DNA from: Pseudomonas reactans
Lineage (GTDB): Bacteria > Pseudomonadota > Gammaproteobacteria > Pseudomonadales > Pseudomonadaceae
NCBI RefSeq assembly: GCF_013385825.1
Contig: NZ_JACAPG010000002.1
Location: forward strand, 466,807-530,806
DNA: 64,000 nucleotides
Direction of reading: 5' to 3'
This document shows positions 22,985-32,381 of the stretch, in pieces (position 1 is the stretch's first letter; each line of letters begins with the position of its first letter). The notes beneath the pieces were generated by a model. That model was not told the DNA's origin. It ran no database searches and saw nothing but the letters and a program-made list of their open reading frames with translations. The position numbers were made by a program, and so were the translations under genes.

Positions 22985-25775
22985 TACTCACCTGCTTCAT
23001 AGGAAGTTGAAAAGTCCAAAGGCCGGCCGAAGCCTTGCCCGCGAATCGCTGCCCATCGACTTCTACGCGGCAGGCGGTTGCCGAGCGCACGGAGAAGGTC
23101 AGGTCGAACTGACCGGCGAAGGAAAAGCTCACGCGACGATCGTCCAGGTAACGCCAATCGAGTAACGGCACGTTGGCTTCCTCCAGTGCTGGGCGAGGGT
23201 CTCTGTCAGCACGCAATGCCAACAACGCCCGGTCACTGCTCAAGGCCACGTAGCGCCCTTGCGGCAAGTCGCGAACGCCAGCGATACCTTGGGATTTGAG
23301 CAAATCCGGCCAGCCCATATTGGCGTCGAGGCGCACGGTGCGCAGTGCGTCCATCCCGCGAATCTGCCAGGCGCCGTCAGCTGTACGCGCCAGGCTCGAC
23401 TGGTACAGACCATGCAGACGATCGACGTAGTCGCTCATCCACAACGACATCGGTTGCTGCTCACGCATGTAGCCGTAGATCTCGTGCATGGCCTTGATCG
23501 AGGCCTGCTTGGTGCTGGAATAGAAGTGATAGTAAAGGTGCAGGCCACGCAAGCGGCGCGGGCTGTCGGTCAGCTCGAAGGTCTCGATCAACTCACGGAA
23601 CCCGTAGTACGGGCCTTTCCACAGGTTGGTGTACAGGTTCTCGTTGATGATCGGCGCGTAGTACTGCAACCCGCCAGGCGTCGGGCGCAGCAAGGGGTTG
23701 AGGCCGGTCAGCGACGGGTCGGCCTTGGTCATGATGGTTTCGGCGCCGTTGACGTTCTTCAGGCCGGCGTCATACGCCAGCTTGATGGTGTCCGAGGACG
23801 GCAATGCATCGCCTGGCCAGAACACCATCTTCACCGGCTTCTGCGGGGTGGTCAGGTTCTGGTTGATGTAGTCGCGCGAGCCAAAGATCTCGCGGCGAAA
23901 ATCGATTTTGTTGTAGCCGGCGATTTTCATGTTCAAGCCGTATTCCGGGTTGAAGTTCTCGCGTTTCTTGGCTTTGTCCGGCTGCATGAAAAACGGGTGG
24001 CTGTAGGTGTGCGTGGCCACTTCGACTTTAGGGTTGGCGAAGATCTCACGGGCAATCGGCTCAAGCTCACGCGCCAGGAACGGGAAGGCGCCGCGCGGCG
24101 AAATCTCGCCTTCGATGATCGACACCGACGTCAGGAACGGATTGGGCTTGATGTAATCGTCCAAGGTGTGACGACCGGCGTAGGGCGTACCCCGCACTTC
24201 GGCACGGGAGGGGAAACCGTCGCCATCGATGTGCACGGTCGCAATGCGCCGGCCATTTTCGGTGGTGGTGTCGGGCCGTGGTTGCGCCGGCAGATGCAGG
24301 CTGGCCTGCAGGAACGCGAACGGATCGAGAATCCAGCGGCTGCGCTCGTTGTTGATTTCAAGCAGGTAAGGCGCAAGCGCAAGGCCGCCCCATTTACCGA
24401 CCACTACCGGGTTGAAAACGGCGCCATTGGCACCGCTCAAGGACAGCGCCGGGGTTGGGCCGTTGGGCAATACAGAAACCGCTGCCAGGTCACGCGAGCG
24501 AGGCACCACCGGTGCCTCGAAGGCGCCCAGCAACGCCTTGTCCTGATGGGTGATGGTCAACACTTGAGTGGCCGGTGGGGCATCCCGCTTGAGGCCCAGG
24601 CGCTTGAGCAGCAGCTTGTCCTCAACCGGCAAGCCACTGAAAAACACCACCGGAACCTGTTCGTCCAGGCGTGCATTGAGAAAGCGATTGAACGCGGGTG
24701 CATCCTGCGGCGGGCCGCTGGTCATCCAGGTGACGACGCCCGCGTACAAGCCACTGAAACCGTAGAGCGGCAGGTCACTGTTGGCGGGCAGATAATCGAC
24801 ACGGTAACCGAGGTACTCCAACAAACCACCCAGGTTGCTATGGCCGGCGGCATCTTCCAGCGCGCCTTCACGCGGGTCGTAGATCATCGCGATACGGCGC
24901 GGCTGGACCTCGATGCTGCTGATACCCAGGGTGTTGAGGTCCGGGGTGCTGATGTAGGGGATGAAGCCTTCATCGCGCAGACGCTTGGCGAGCTTGCGCG
25001 CTTCTTCACGACGCTCCGGTGGCAGGTAGTCGATGGCCACCAGCGGCACGCCCTTGGCGCGCAGCGGTTGCAGGTGGGTTTCGAGCCACTGGCGATCGGA
25101 CTCGGACACCGGGCGATAGCGTTTAGCGGAAGCATCCCAACCGGCATGAATCGATTCGACCGCCACGGCGGCGGCAACGCCGTCCAGCTCAGGCAACACT
25201 TCGAAACCACGGTTGAAGAACAGCTTCAGGTTTGGCTGACGCTTGTGCAACTCGCGCAACAAGCTGGCCAGGCCGACGCGTTGGCTTTCGCGCGAGGCCT
25301 GGGGCATCAGTTGGAAGCTGTCGAGGGTATCGAGGAACAGGCCGGCATAGCCTTGCGCTTCCAGTGCCTTGGCGCGCCCGAACAGGTGTTCACGCCAGGC
25401 CGTCGAGGTGAGGTCCATCACCTGGCTGTTCCAGGCGTCGTTACGCACCGGGGACACCGCTTTGCTCAACCCGGCTTTCTCGACCTCGGCCTTGTTGCCA
25501 TCGAATTCGCCGATGGACAGGTAGGCAAACGGCTGGCTGCCCAGCGCCCGCAAGGTCTTCACATCGGCGGGTGTCATGTGGCCCGGCTCGACCACGGCCC
25601 AGTCGAACTGCGACAGTTCCGGCAACGGCGGTTGCTCGGCGTACCAGAAAGCCACGCTGCTCGGTTGAGAGACAGCAGCAGCGTGCACAGCCGGCCCACC
25701 GACGAATAAGGCAAGAGCGGCAAACAGCCGCTCAGCGATCGCGCGGACACGCGTCCTGCGGAAAACGATTTCCAT
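22962..25775 (-). CDS. pelA: Pel deacetylase/hydrolase PelA
   Basis: The 937-residue periplasmic protein begins with a signal peptide (cleavage near AVHAAAV). Next comes a glycoside hydrolase domain of about 250 residues with the acidic SIGEFDGN and VAVESIHAGWD motifs, then a Rossmann-like middle domain. The polysaccharide deacetylase part has VHIDGDGFPSRAE and ATHTYSHPFF metal-site motifs. PelA partly deacetylates Pel, which gives it positive charge, and can cut it. Length agrees with known PelA (948). Confidence 0.94.
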   Translation of the reverse strand: MEIVFRRTRVRAIAERLFAALALFVGGPAVHAAAVSQPSSVAFWYAEQPPLPELSQFDWAVVEPGHMTPADVKTLRALGSQPFAYLSIGEFDGNKAEVEKAGLSKAVSPVRNDAWNSQVMDLTSTAWREHLFGRAKALEAQGYAGLFLDTLDSFQLMPQASRESQRVGLASLLRELHKRQPNLKLFFNRGFEVLPELDGVAAAVAVESIHAGWDASAKRYRPVSESDRQWLETHLQPLRAKGVPLVAIDYLPPERREEARKLAKRLRDEGFIPYISTPDLNTLGISSIEVQPRRIAMIYDPREGALEDAAGHSNLGGLLEYLGYRVDYLPANSDLPLYGFSGLYAGVVTWMTSGPPQDAPAFNRFLNARLDEQVPVVFFSGLPVEDKLLLKRLGLKRDAPPATQVLTITHQDKALLGAFEAPVVPRSRDLAAVSVLPNGPTPALSLSGANGAVFNPVVVGKWGGLALAPYLLEINNERSRWILDPFAFLQASLHLPAQPRPDTTTENGRRIATVHIDGDGFPSRAEVRGTPYAGRHTLDDYIKPNPFLTSVSIIEGEISPRGAFPFLARELEPIAREIFANPKVEVATHTYSHPFFMQPDKAKKRENFNPEYGLNMKIAGYNKIDFRREIFGSRDYINQNLTTPQKPVKMVFWPGDALPSSDTIKLAYDAGLKNVNGAETIMTKADPSLTGLNPLLRPTPGGLQYYAPIINENLYTNLWKGPYYGFRELIETFELTDSPRRLRGLHLYYHFYSSTKQASIKAMHEIYGYMREQQPMSLWMSDYVDRLHGLYQSSLARTADGAWQIRGMDALRTVRLDANMGWPDLLKSQGIAGVRDLPQGRYVALSSDRALLALRADRDPRPALEEANVPLLDWRYLDDRRVSFSFAGQFDLTFSVRSATACRVEVDGQRFAGKASAGLWTFQLPMKQVSNGQLLCN

Positions 25776-25837
25776 AATTCACTCTTGAAGATGACTGAGC
25801 CAATACTGCGTAAACGTCGGGCGAAGTGACCGGCGAA

Positions 25838-26770
25838 CTACAAACTGCGCAACAACTGCGCCAAACCCTGGCCGATGGACGTCGGTTGCGGGAGTGCAAA
25901 GCGCTCCAGCAGACGGGTGTTATTGGCGCGCGAGTGGCGGATGTCGCCTTGGCGTGGAGCCTGGTATGTCACGTTCAACGCAGTGCCGGTGGCATTGCCC
26001 AGTTCAGCGATCAGGTCGTTGAGACTGGTCGAGCGGCCAAGCCCTACGTTGATGGCTTCAGGTGCCGGTTCGCGGGTCTCGACTGCCTGGACGAGAATGC
26101 TCACCAGATCCTGCACGTAGACAAAATCGCGGGTTTGCTCGCCGTCACCGAACACGGTAATTGGCTTACCCGCCAACGCGCGTTCGGTGAAGATGCTGAT
26201 CACACCGGAGTACGGCGAAGACGGATCCTGGCGTGGGCCAAAGATATTGAAGAAACGGAATATTACCGGTTCCAGGCCATGTTCGCGACGGTAGAAGTCC
26301 AGGTAGTACTCACTGGCCAGTTTGTCGCTGGCATAAGGCGTCAGTGGGGACTTGGGGGTGTCTTCGGCGATGGCCGTGCCTTCGCCGTTGTTGCCGTAGG
26401 TCGCTGCGCTGGAGGCAAACACTACGCGCGTCACGCTGGCCTTGAGCATGCTTTGGCACACATTAAGCGTGCCGACGAAATTGGCCTGGTGGGTGGCGAC
26501 AGGGTCGTCCACCGAAGCCTGCACCGACGCTACTGCAGCCAGATGCACGACGGCGCTGCAATCAGCCATGGCCTGTTCGACCACGGCGCTGTCCGCGACA
26601 TCGCCAATCATCAACTCCAGATCAGGATTCCCGGCGGGCAGGTTAGCCACCTTACCGGTCGACAAGTTATCCAGTACGCGAATCTTGTAGCCTTTACCCA
26701 GCAAAGCCTCTACCAGATGTGACCCAATAAAACCTGCACCACCGGTAACCAGAATTCGTCCTACAGCCAT
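25838..26770 (-). CDS. pelX: UDP-GlcNAc C4-epimerase PelX
   Basis: An extended SDR of 310 residues with the NAD motif GGAGFIGSH (residues 9-17) and the catalytic YASDK near residue 150. A gene of this type in front of pelA is the pelX arrangement described in P. protegens, where it makes UDP-GalNAc for Pel. It is first in the operon, 62 bases ahead of pelA. By sequence alone it could also be called GalE-like; the location decides. The AGGAAG site eight bases before ATG supports the start. Confidence 0.88.
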   Translation of the reverse strand: MAVGRILVTGGAGFIGSHLVEALLGKGYKIRVLDNLSTGKVANLPAGNPDLELMIGDVADSAVVEQAMADCSAVVHLAAVASVQASVDDPVATHQANFVGTLNVCQSMLKASVTRVVFASSAATYGNNGEGTAIAEDTPKSPLTPYASDKLASEYYLDFYRREHGLEPVIFRFFNIFGPRQDPSSPYSGVISIFTERALAGKPITVFGDGEQTRDFVYVQDLVSILVQAVETREPAPEAINVGLGRSTSLNDLIAELGNATGTALNVTYQAPRQGDIRHSRANNTRLLERFALPQPTSIGQGLAQLLRSL

Positions 26771-27002
26771 GAAGTTTACTTCCTAAGACTCGAGTGCAGG
26801 CACGCAGTAGCGAACCCGCTAATTAAAGGTGATAGTGTTTAAGGGCTACCCTGACCAACGTCGCCTGGCCATCCGAGTCCAAGCCGCCTTATCCCTGAAT
26901 CTTGAAGAACCACAGCATGGGACGAATGCGCGTCGCTAATGTCATTTTAATGGCTTAGAGCCATCAAAATCGTCGCGAATGATGTTGGATCCTAAAGGGA
27001 CT

Positions 27003-27016
27003 GTCAATGCATTGTC
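27003..27016. promoter_or_regulatory. candidate FleQ box 1
   Basis: GTCAATGCATTGTC matches 11 of 14 bases of the FleQ box as I recall it (GTCAATAAATTGAC). It lies 233 bases upstream of the pelX start, in the region shared with the divergent araC-type gene. FleQ with c-di-GMP controls pel in P. aeruginosa. Confidence 0.45.
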
Positions 27017-27054
27017 TTACTTGCCGCCAAACGGCACTCAGACGTCAAAAAACA

Positions 27055-27068
27055 GTCATTAATTTGAC
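27055..27068. promoter_or_regulatory. candidate FleQ box 2
   Basis: GTCATTAATTTGAC matches 12 of 14 bases of the recalled FleQ consensus and has the perfect outer repeat GTCA...TGAC. It begins exactly 52 bases after box 1, about five helical turns, so two FleQ assemblies could sit on one face. The rest of the 376-base gap (26771-27146) shows no gene. Confidence 0.5.
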
Positions 27069-27146
27069 GGCATTAATAGAACACAGCGTTCTTGTCACCC
27101 TTCCAGGCATCGTGTTTACTGCGCCAATCGCAGTCTCCGAAGCATC

Positions 27147-28148
27147 ATGGCCGAGACGATCCCCATGACGAATGCTCCGCCCGCCATCAAGCTCAGCACG
27201 CTTCGCCAAATCGCTCCCTACCTGAGCATGCGGGGTGTATCGCCGCTGGAGTTCTTTCGGCGTTTTGGCATATCCCCACATGTTTTCCAGAACCCGGAAG
27301 CCTGGGTGCCGCGGGCGGCCTGCTTTCATATCGCGAATGAAATGGCCGCCATCGCCCAGGATCCCTTCGGTGGAGCGATGATCGGGCATTTGACCGATGT
27401 GCGCTCAACCGGCATGTGGGGCGAGTTGATCCTGGGCTCGACCAACCTTGCCCAGGCGTGCGCGGCGGCGGCCGTTCATACCGACCTGCTGCACCAGGGC
27501 AGCGAAGTCAAGATTGTCACCGAAGGCCGTACGACCAAACTGATCCAGCATTTTACCGGGCATCACGGGGCGGATCCGAAGCAGGTCATCTTCGGCACCT
27601 TGGCGGTGCTCAGAAAAGTGCCGCTCATGTCAGGCGCACCGGGAGCCATACGCGTGCACCTGAAGAACCCGAGAGAACCAGGCGACGAGGCGCTTGAGGA
27701 GTATCTGGGCCCCAACCTGGTCATGAATGCCGACTACAACATGATCGAGTTCGATCGGGAGTTGCTGGAAATCCCCTTGCGGCCTGTCCGGGATGTCGCC
27801 TGGAAAACCACTCAAGCCTTGAACTCGACCGCTGCGGCCGCCGACGTGCTCGCCCAGCAGATCGCGGATCAGGAGTTCTCCAAACTGGTCACTATTTCCA
27901 GAAAGATCGGGCTGTCTGTGCGGACGCTGCAGCGACGCCTTGAACATTGCGGCATCGACTTCGATGCACTGCGTGACGAGACACGTCGCAGCGAAGCCCT
28001 CCAGTTGATTGCCAGCGGTCGGTACAGCGCGACTGAGATTGCCTACATGGTCGGCTACAGCGATCCCGCGCATTTTACCCGTGCCTTCAAGCGCTGGACC
28101 GGCAGCCCACCGTCGCGCTATCGCGCCCTCTTGAAACACGATCGTTAA
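27147..28148 (+). CDS. AraC-family transcriptional regulator
   Basis: This 333-residue regulator has an N-terminal ligand domain of the arabinose-binding type used by OruR/ArgR-like proteins (about 20-215). Its C-terminal double helix-turn-helix contains ISRKIGLSVRTLQRRLEHCG and the family signature EIAYMVGYSDPAHFTRAFKRWTG. It is divergent from pelX and lies 147 bases ahead of the four-gene exported-protein operon, its most likely target. ATG at 27165 is an alternative start. Confidence 0.85.
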   Translation: MAETIPMTNAPPAIKLSTLRQIAPYLSMRGVSPLEFFRRFGISPHVFQNPEAWVPRAACFHIANEMAAIAQDPFGGAMIGHLTDVRSTGMWGELILGSTNLAQACAAAAVHTDLLHQGSEVKIVTEGRTTKLIQHFTGHHGADPKQVIFGTLAVLRKVPLMSGAPGAIRVHLKNPREPGDEALEEYLGPNLVMNADYNMIEFDRELLEIPLRPVRDVAWKTTQALNSTAAAADVLAQQIADQEFSKLVTISRKIGLSVRTLQRRLEHCGIDFDALRDETRRSEALQLIASGRYSATEIAYMVGYSDPAHFTRAFKRWTGSPPSRYRALLKHDR

Positions 28149-28295
28149 CCCCCTCGCTTAATCCCTCGGGCCACGCTCAGCGGAGGCCTTCGCGTGCCCG
28201 CTCGCTGTGCTTTTGGCACCAAATGGCAAGTTCGCGCCAGGGCGTTCTTATACAGTCAAAAAATCAACGCTAACTTATAAAACCCAGAGGTTTCA

Positions 28296-29330
28296 ATGAC
28301 CCCATCATCCACGGCCTGCCTCTTCGCCATGGCGCTGGCTGCTTATGGAAGTGCGCACGCTCAGTCATCCCCGGAGGCTGTGATACCGGTGGGTGTGGAT
28401 AACTTTGCGCGTGCCGAGTCCGATCTCTACCTGGGCAAAATGGTCGCTACAGGCAGCTTGGGCCGCTTTGTTCATAGCCGTGAAGCCGTGCCCATCAACG
28501 CCCAGAATGTGGTGCGGATGAATCGGGACACGCTGTATTCATCAGCGGTATTCGACCTCGATGCCGGCCCCGTCACGATCGCCTTGCCTGAGGCCGAGGG
28601 GCGGTTCATGTCGATGGCGGTGATCAATGAAGACCACTACGTGCCCATCGTCACCTACGGCGCCGGCCGCCGGACACTGACGAAGGAGGCAGTCGGCACA
28701 CGCTATGTGTTTGTCGCCGTGCGCACCTTCTTTGACCCCACGGATCGCCAGGACCTGGAAAAGGTACATGCCTTGCAGGACGCCATCACCGTCGACCAGG
28801 CCAAGGTCGGGGAGTTCGTGGTACCGAAGTGGGACCCGGCCAGCCAGGCAAAAGTGCGTGAGGCCCTGGAGGTACTGGGCTCGACGATTCCCGATTACAA
28901 CCAGTCGTTTGGTCCCAAGGGCAAGGTCAATCCGATTCATCACCTGATCGGCACGGCCACTGGATGGGGCGGCAACCCGGCGAAGGATGCGATCTACCTC
29001 GGCGGCGTGATGCCTGCGAACGACGGCAAGACCGTTTACCGACTCAAGGTCGGCGCTGTCCCGGTCAAAAGCTTCTGGTCTGTCAGCGTTTACAACGCGG
29101 ACGGCTACTTCCAGCAAAACCCGTATGACGCCTATTCACTGAACAATTTAACCGCCCAGAAAAGTGCTGACGGCTCGATTGCCATCCAGTTCGGCAGCTG
29201 TGACGGGAAGATCGCCAACTGCCTGCCGACTACGCCCGGCTGGAACTACACGGTTCGGCTGTATCAGCCGAGTGACGAGATCTTGAGTGGCCAATGGCGT
29301 TTTCCGAAGCCGCAGCCTGTCGCTCTCTAA
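28296..29330 (+). CDS. periplasmic DUF1254/DUF1214 protein
   Basis: A signal peptide (cleaved after SAHA) precedes a DUF1254 domain (VVRMNRDTLYSSAVFDLDAGPVTIALPE) and a C-terminal DUF1214 domain (VKSFWSVSVYNADGYFQQNPYDAYSLN, then GWNYTVRLYQPSDEIL). Proteins of this type are widespread secreted proteins without a proven reaction. It is first of four genes separated by 13-15 bases. A TATAAA-like -10 lies at about 28275. Confidence 0.85.
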   Translation: MTPSSTACLFAMALAAYGSAHAQSSPEAVIPVGVDNFARAESDLYLGKMVATGSLGRFVHSREAVPINAQNVVRMNRDTLYSSAVFDLDAGPVTIALPEAEGRFMSMAVINEDHYVPIVTYGAGRRTLTKEAVGTRYVFVAVRTFFDPTDRQDLEKVHALQDAITVDQAKVGEFVVPKWDPASQAKVREALEVLGSTIPDYNQSFGPKGKVNPIHHLIGTATGWGGNPAKDAIYLGGVMPANDGKTVYRLKVGAVPVKSFWSVSVYNADGYFQQNPYDAYSLNNLTAQKSADGSIAIQFGSCDGKIANCLPTTPGWNYTVRLYQPSDEILSGQWRFPKPQPVAL

Positions 29331-29345
29331 TTCAGGAAAAAATCG

Positions 29346-30191
29346 ATGACAACGCTCGGTGGTTCAAACGTGTTCAAGCATTCGACGACACTCATTACAG
29401 GTATCACTCTCGCTGTTGCGATGGCGTTGCCAGCACACGCAGGCGACTCGAACAGCGAGCCGTCCGTGACGGTTGGCGGCGGACTCGCGGTCGGCCCGTT
29501 GTACGAAGGTTCGTCGCACTACGCTGCGTTTCCGTCACTGAAACTCAAGGCCGTGTTGCCGACTGAAAACTGGGGCAAGTTCACTGCGGCCTTCCCGGAC
29601 GGGCTGCGCTGGGACTTGCCGGGGCTATCGCCCTTCGGCGTGGCCTTGCTGTTGGGATACGACCAGGGGCGCAAAGAAAGAATCCACACCCTGGGTGGCC
29701 GTGACGACTACCTCAAGGGCATGGGCAACCTGGACAGCACGGCCCTGATCGGCGCAGAAGCCTACTGGATCCTACCCGCCGGACGCCTGTTCGTTCGCGG
29801 CCTGCAAGCCAGTGAAAGCCGCAACTACGGCGGCGAAAACCTGGGCCGTACGAAGTATCTGGAAGCCGGCTTCGCCACCGCCTACGCGCTGTCTTCGACG
29901 TTAATCCTGGACTCGACGCTGTACGGCACCTGGAGCAATGAGAACGACATGATGGCCCGCTATGGCGTCACAGCCCAGCAAGCCGCGCGCACTAAGTTCG
30001 ATGAATACCACCCCGGCGGCGGCATGCGCGACGTGACCTTGAAGCTCGGCCTCACCTGGCAATGGCAGCCACAGTTGGCGCTGGAAGGCGGCATCAAGAC
30101 CTACGCCCTGGTCTCAGACGCGCGCAACAGTCCATTGACGGGTGAAAAGGTGGGCGCAGGCGCCTATCTGAATGCCTTGTACCGATTCTGA
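29346..30191 (+). CDS. MipA/OmpV family outer-membrane protein
   Basis: A signal peptide ends near ALPAHAG. The mature protein shows the family signature VGGGLAVGPLYEGSSHYAAFPSL-type start, alternating beta strands, and a C-terminal NALYRF with the terminal Phe needed for barrel assembly. MipA-type proteins act as outer-membrane scaffolds or small barrels. It is second in the operon, 15 bases after the DUF1254 gene. Confidence 0.85.
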   Translation: MTTLGGSNVFKHSTTLITGITLAVAMALPAHAGDSNSEPSVTVGGGLAVGPLYEGSSHYAAFPSLKLKAVLPTENWGKFTAAFPDGLRWDLPGLSPFGVALLLGYDQGRKERIHTLGGRDDYLKGMGNLDSTALIGAEAYWILPAGRLFVRGLQASESRNYGGENLGRTKYLEAGFATAYALSSTLILDSTLYGTWSNENDMMARYGVTAQQAARTKFDEYHPGGGMRDVTLKLGLTWQWQPQLALEGGIKTYALVSDARNSPLTGEKVGAGAYLNALYRF

Positions 30192-30205
30192 TCAGGGAAC
30201 AATCG

Positions 30206-31021
30206 ATGAACATACATCACATGCTGCTGGGGCTGGCCGGCCTGATCGGCGCGGGGCTGGCGTTTGCCGACGAGCCCGTCACCAAGATCACAGACCCGCA
30301 TTTCAAGCTTGCCCCTGGCTATCTTGACTCGAAGGATCTGCCATTGCGCCTGGCCTTGCTTGGCGCCCCACCCAAACCTGACTCCGCGGCCCTTGCGCGG
30401 GATGAAGAAGCACGGCGTGCTGCATTGTCGCTACGTGGCACGGCCCGGGAAACACTCGCGGCGGCGGACGCGGAGCTGGCCTTCCCAGGCCCGGCGCAAG
30501 CCTTCTCCTGCGCGATGGGTACACCGATCACCGAGAAAAACACGCCACATCTTTATACCTTGATGCAGCGCACCCTGACGGACGCCGGCGGCTCCACCTA
30601 TGCCGGGAAGAATGCCTACAACCGCACCCGACCTTTCGTGGCGCATAACGAAGGCACCTGCCGCAAGGATATGGAGCCCTTGCTGCGCACGGATGGCTCC
30701 TGGCCGTCGGGTCACTCCGCTGCCGGTTGGGCCTGGGGGCTGCTGCTGGCCGAGATTCAGCCGGCACGCGCCACCGAGTTGATGACCCGTGGATTGTCCT
30801 TCGGCCAGAGCCGCGTCATCTGCGACGCACATTGGCAAAGCGACGTGGATGCCGGTCGCATTATGGGCGCCGCGACCGTGGCGAGCTTGCATGCCAATCC
30901 AGCATTCCTGGCGGATTTGGCGGCGGCGAAAGAGGAGGTCAAGGCGGCTCAAAAAGCCGGCCTGAAACCTACGCAAGACTGTGGGGCGGAAAGTGTGGCG
31001 CTCTCGCTGACCCAGCATTGA
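30206..31021 (+). CDS. class A non-specific acid phosphatase (PhoN-like)
   Basis: A signal peptide (to about residue 22) is followed by the three PAP2-type motifs: KNAYNRTRPF, WPSGHSAAGWAWG and SRVICDAHWQSDVDAGR. These fit K-x6-RP, PSGH and SR-x5-H-x3-D. The enzyme would hydrolyse phosphomonoesters in the periplasm. It is third in the operon. Length (271) is normal. Confidence 0.88.
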   Translation: MNIHHMLLGLAGLIGAGLAFADEPVTKITDPHFKLAPGYLDSKDLPLRLALLGAPPKPDSAALARDEEARRAALSLRGTARETLAAADAELAFPGPAQAFSCAMGTPITEKNTPHLYTLMQRTLTDAGGSTYAGKNAYNRTRPFVAHNEGTCRKDMEPLLRTDGSWPSGHSAAGWAWGLLLAEIQPARATELMTRGLSFGQSRVICDAHWQSDVDAGRIMGAATVASLHANPAFLADLAAAKEEVKAAQKAGLKPTQDCGAESVALSLTQH

Positions 31022-31034
31022 TCGGAGAAACGCC

Positions 31035-31784
31035 ATGATGCACTTACGACGCCTGACGCTGGTGTTGGGCGCCTTTGCGGCAATGCCAACCTTGGCCACG
31101 GCCGCCGACGGCGAGGGCTGGACCTTCAACGGTGGACCTTACCTGTGGGGTGCCGGCATCCGCGGGCACGTGGGCCATCGCAGCACCGGCACCCAATTTA
31201 TCAAGTCCGATTTCTCCGACATCGCACGCACGGTGGATATGTCGGTGATGCTGATGGGCGAGGCGCGTCGTGGTCCCTACAGCGTGCTCGCCGACCTGAT
31301 GTACATCGACACTGACACCCGCAACCGCCTGCCTGGAGGCAAGCTTGCCAACAAGCTCGAGGTGGAAAGCAAAACCGCCTCCGGGTTCCTGGGAGGCGGC
31401 TATACCGTGTGGGGTGATGCAGACCGGCGGTTGGATGTGGCCGGCGGGATGCGCGTCTGGTACAGCAGCACCACCCTCACCTTTCATGGCGGACCCGCTG
31501 GAGGGCGGTCCGGCTCCGACAGCGCAACCTGGGCCGACGCCATGGCCGGGCTGCGCGGGCATTATGCGTTGAATGACCGGTTCTGGTTGTCATCCTGGGG
31601 CATGGCGGGCGCCGGGCAATCCAAGGAAGACTGGGACCTGGCGGCGCTGGCAGGCTGGGAGTTCTCGCCTGGTTTCTCGGCCGTGGCCGGCTACCGGGCG
31701 ATGGGCGTGAATTATCGTCACGATGGTTTCGTCTACGACATCGTTCAGAAAGGGCCGTTGCTGGGGATCACTGGGCGGTTCTGA
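31035..31784 (+). CDS. outer-membrane beta-barrel protein (249 aa)
   Basis: A signal peptide ends at about ATAA. The rest alternates short strands and turns (WTFNGGPYLWGAGIRGHVGH, YRAMGVNYRHDGFVYDIVQKG) and ends in GITGRF, a terminal Phe typical of barrels. It resembles the family of small barrels found with DUF1254/phosphatase genes, but the function is unknown. It is the last gene of the four-gene operon and overlaps the convergent membrane-protein gene by 17 bases. Confidence 0.7.
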   Translation: MMHLRRLTLVLGAFAAMPTLATAADGEGWTFNGGPYLWGAGIRGHVGHRSTGTQFIKSDFSDIARTVDMSVMLMGEARRGPYSVLADLMYIDTDTRNRLPGGKLANKLEVESKTASGFLGGGYTVWGDADRRLDVAGGMRVWYSSTTLTFHGGPAGGRSGSDSATWADAMAGLRGHYALNDRFWLSSWGMAGAGQSKEDWDLAALAGWEFSPGFSAVAGYRAMGVNYRHDGFVYDIVQKGPLLGITGRF

Positions 31785-32259
31785 GACGGTTTTTTCTGCG
31801 CAGATGAATCATTTGTGCCGTCAGGCCGATCACCAGCGCCACCGCAATACTCGCCTGCGCACCAAGCAACACGGGCGATTGCAGGTCCGTCACGAAGGGG
31901 TGGCCATCGGGAACGCGACGCAACGTTTCAGAAACGGTGGGCACCATCAGAAAGAACGCGGTCAGGCTCAAAAAGATCGTTTCCAGGTACACACGCGCCC
32001 GCCCCAACCAGGCCAGGTGCCCTACCCCATAACCCGCCAACAGCAGCGCAAGGGTAAGGACGCCGATGATGTTGCTGACGGGTTGATGCGCCACCAGGAA
32101 CACGGTGAAGCCGCCGATCAACATCGACACAAAATAGAACAACCCCGGCACTGACCGAGGCACGATGCGCCCGTGCTTGATAAACATGTAGGCGGCCAGT
32201 GGGATAGCCGGCAGGCTGCCAAGGGTGTGAAGCCAGCCAAGGGCGGAGATTCCGAACAT
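31768..32259 (-). CDS. four-helix inner-membrane protein
   Basis: Four hydrophobic segments are visible: LHTLGSLPAIPLAAYMFI, LFYFVSMLIGGFTVFLVA, IIGVLTLALLLAGYGVGHL-type and LLGAQASIAVALVIGLT. I prefer ATG 32259 (MFGISALGW), which has GGGAA seven bases upstream. ATG at 32292 or TTG at 32310 would add 11 or 17 residues without a ribosome site. No family name is offered. It is divergent from the AraC gene at 32382, which may control it. Confidence 0.65.
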   Translation of the reverse strand: MFGISALGWLHTLGSLPAIPLAAYMFIKHGRIVPRSVPGLFYFVSMLIGGFTVFLVAHQPVSNIIGVLTLALLLAGYGVGHLAWLGRARVYLETIFLSLTAFFLMVPTVSETLRRVPDGHPFVTDLQSPVLLGAQASIAVALVIGLTAQMIHLRRKNRLRTAQ

Positions 32260-32381
32260 TTCTGTGTTCCCATGTAGTTGGATGACGTGCATAAACGGCC
32301 AACGCTGCAAACGTTCATCTCTATGACGCCGGCACGCTATGATCTCGGGGGTCAGCTTAATGACGGCGGGATTGGAGCGAC

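Noticed and set aside
28215..28245. TGGCACCAAATGGCAAG as a sigma-54 promoter for the DUF1254 operon
   Set aside because: The GG and GC elements are one base too close and the -12 element is not TTGC. A sigma-70-type TATAAA nearer the gene is more likely.
30431..31129. A 232-codon minus-strand frame over the phosphatase
   Set aside because: It is antisense to a gene with all three PhoN-type motifs and a signal peptide, and no ribosome site precedes it.
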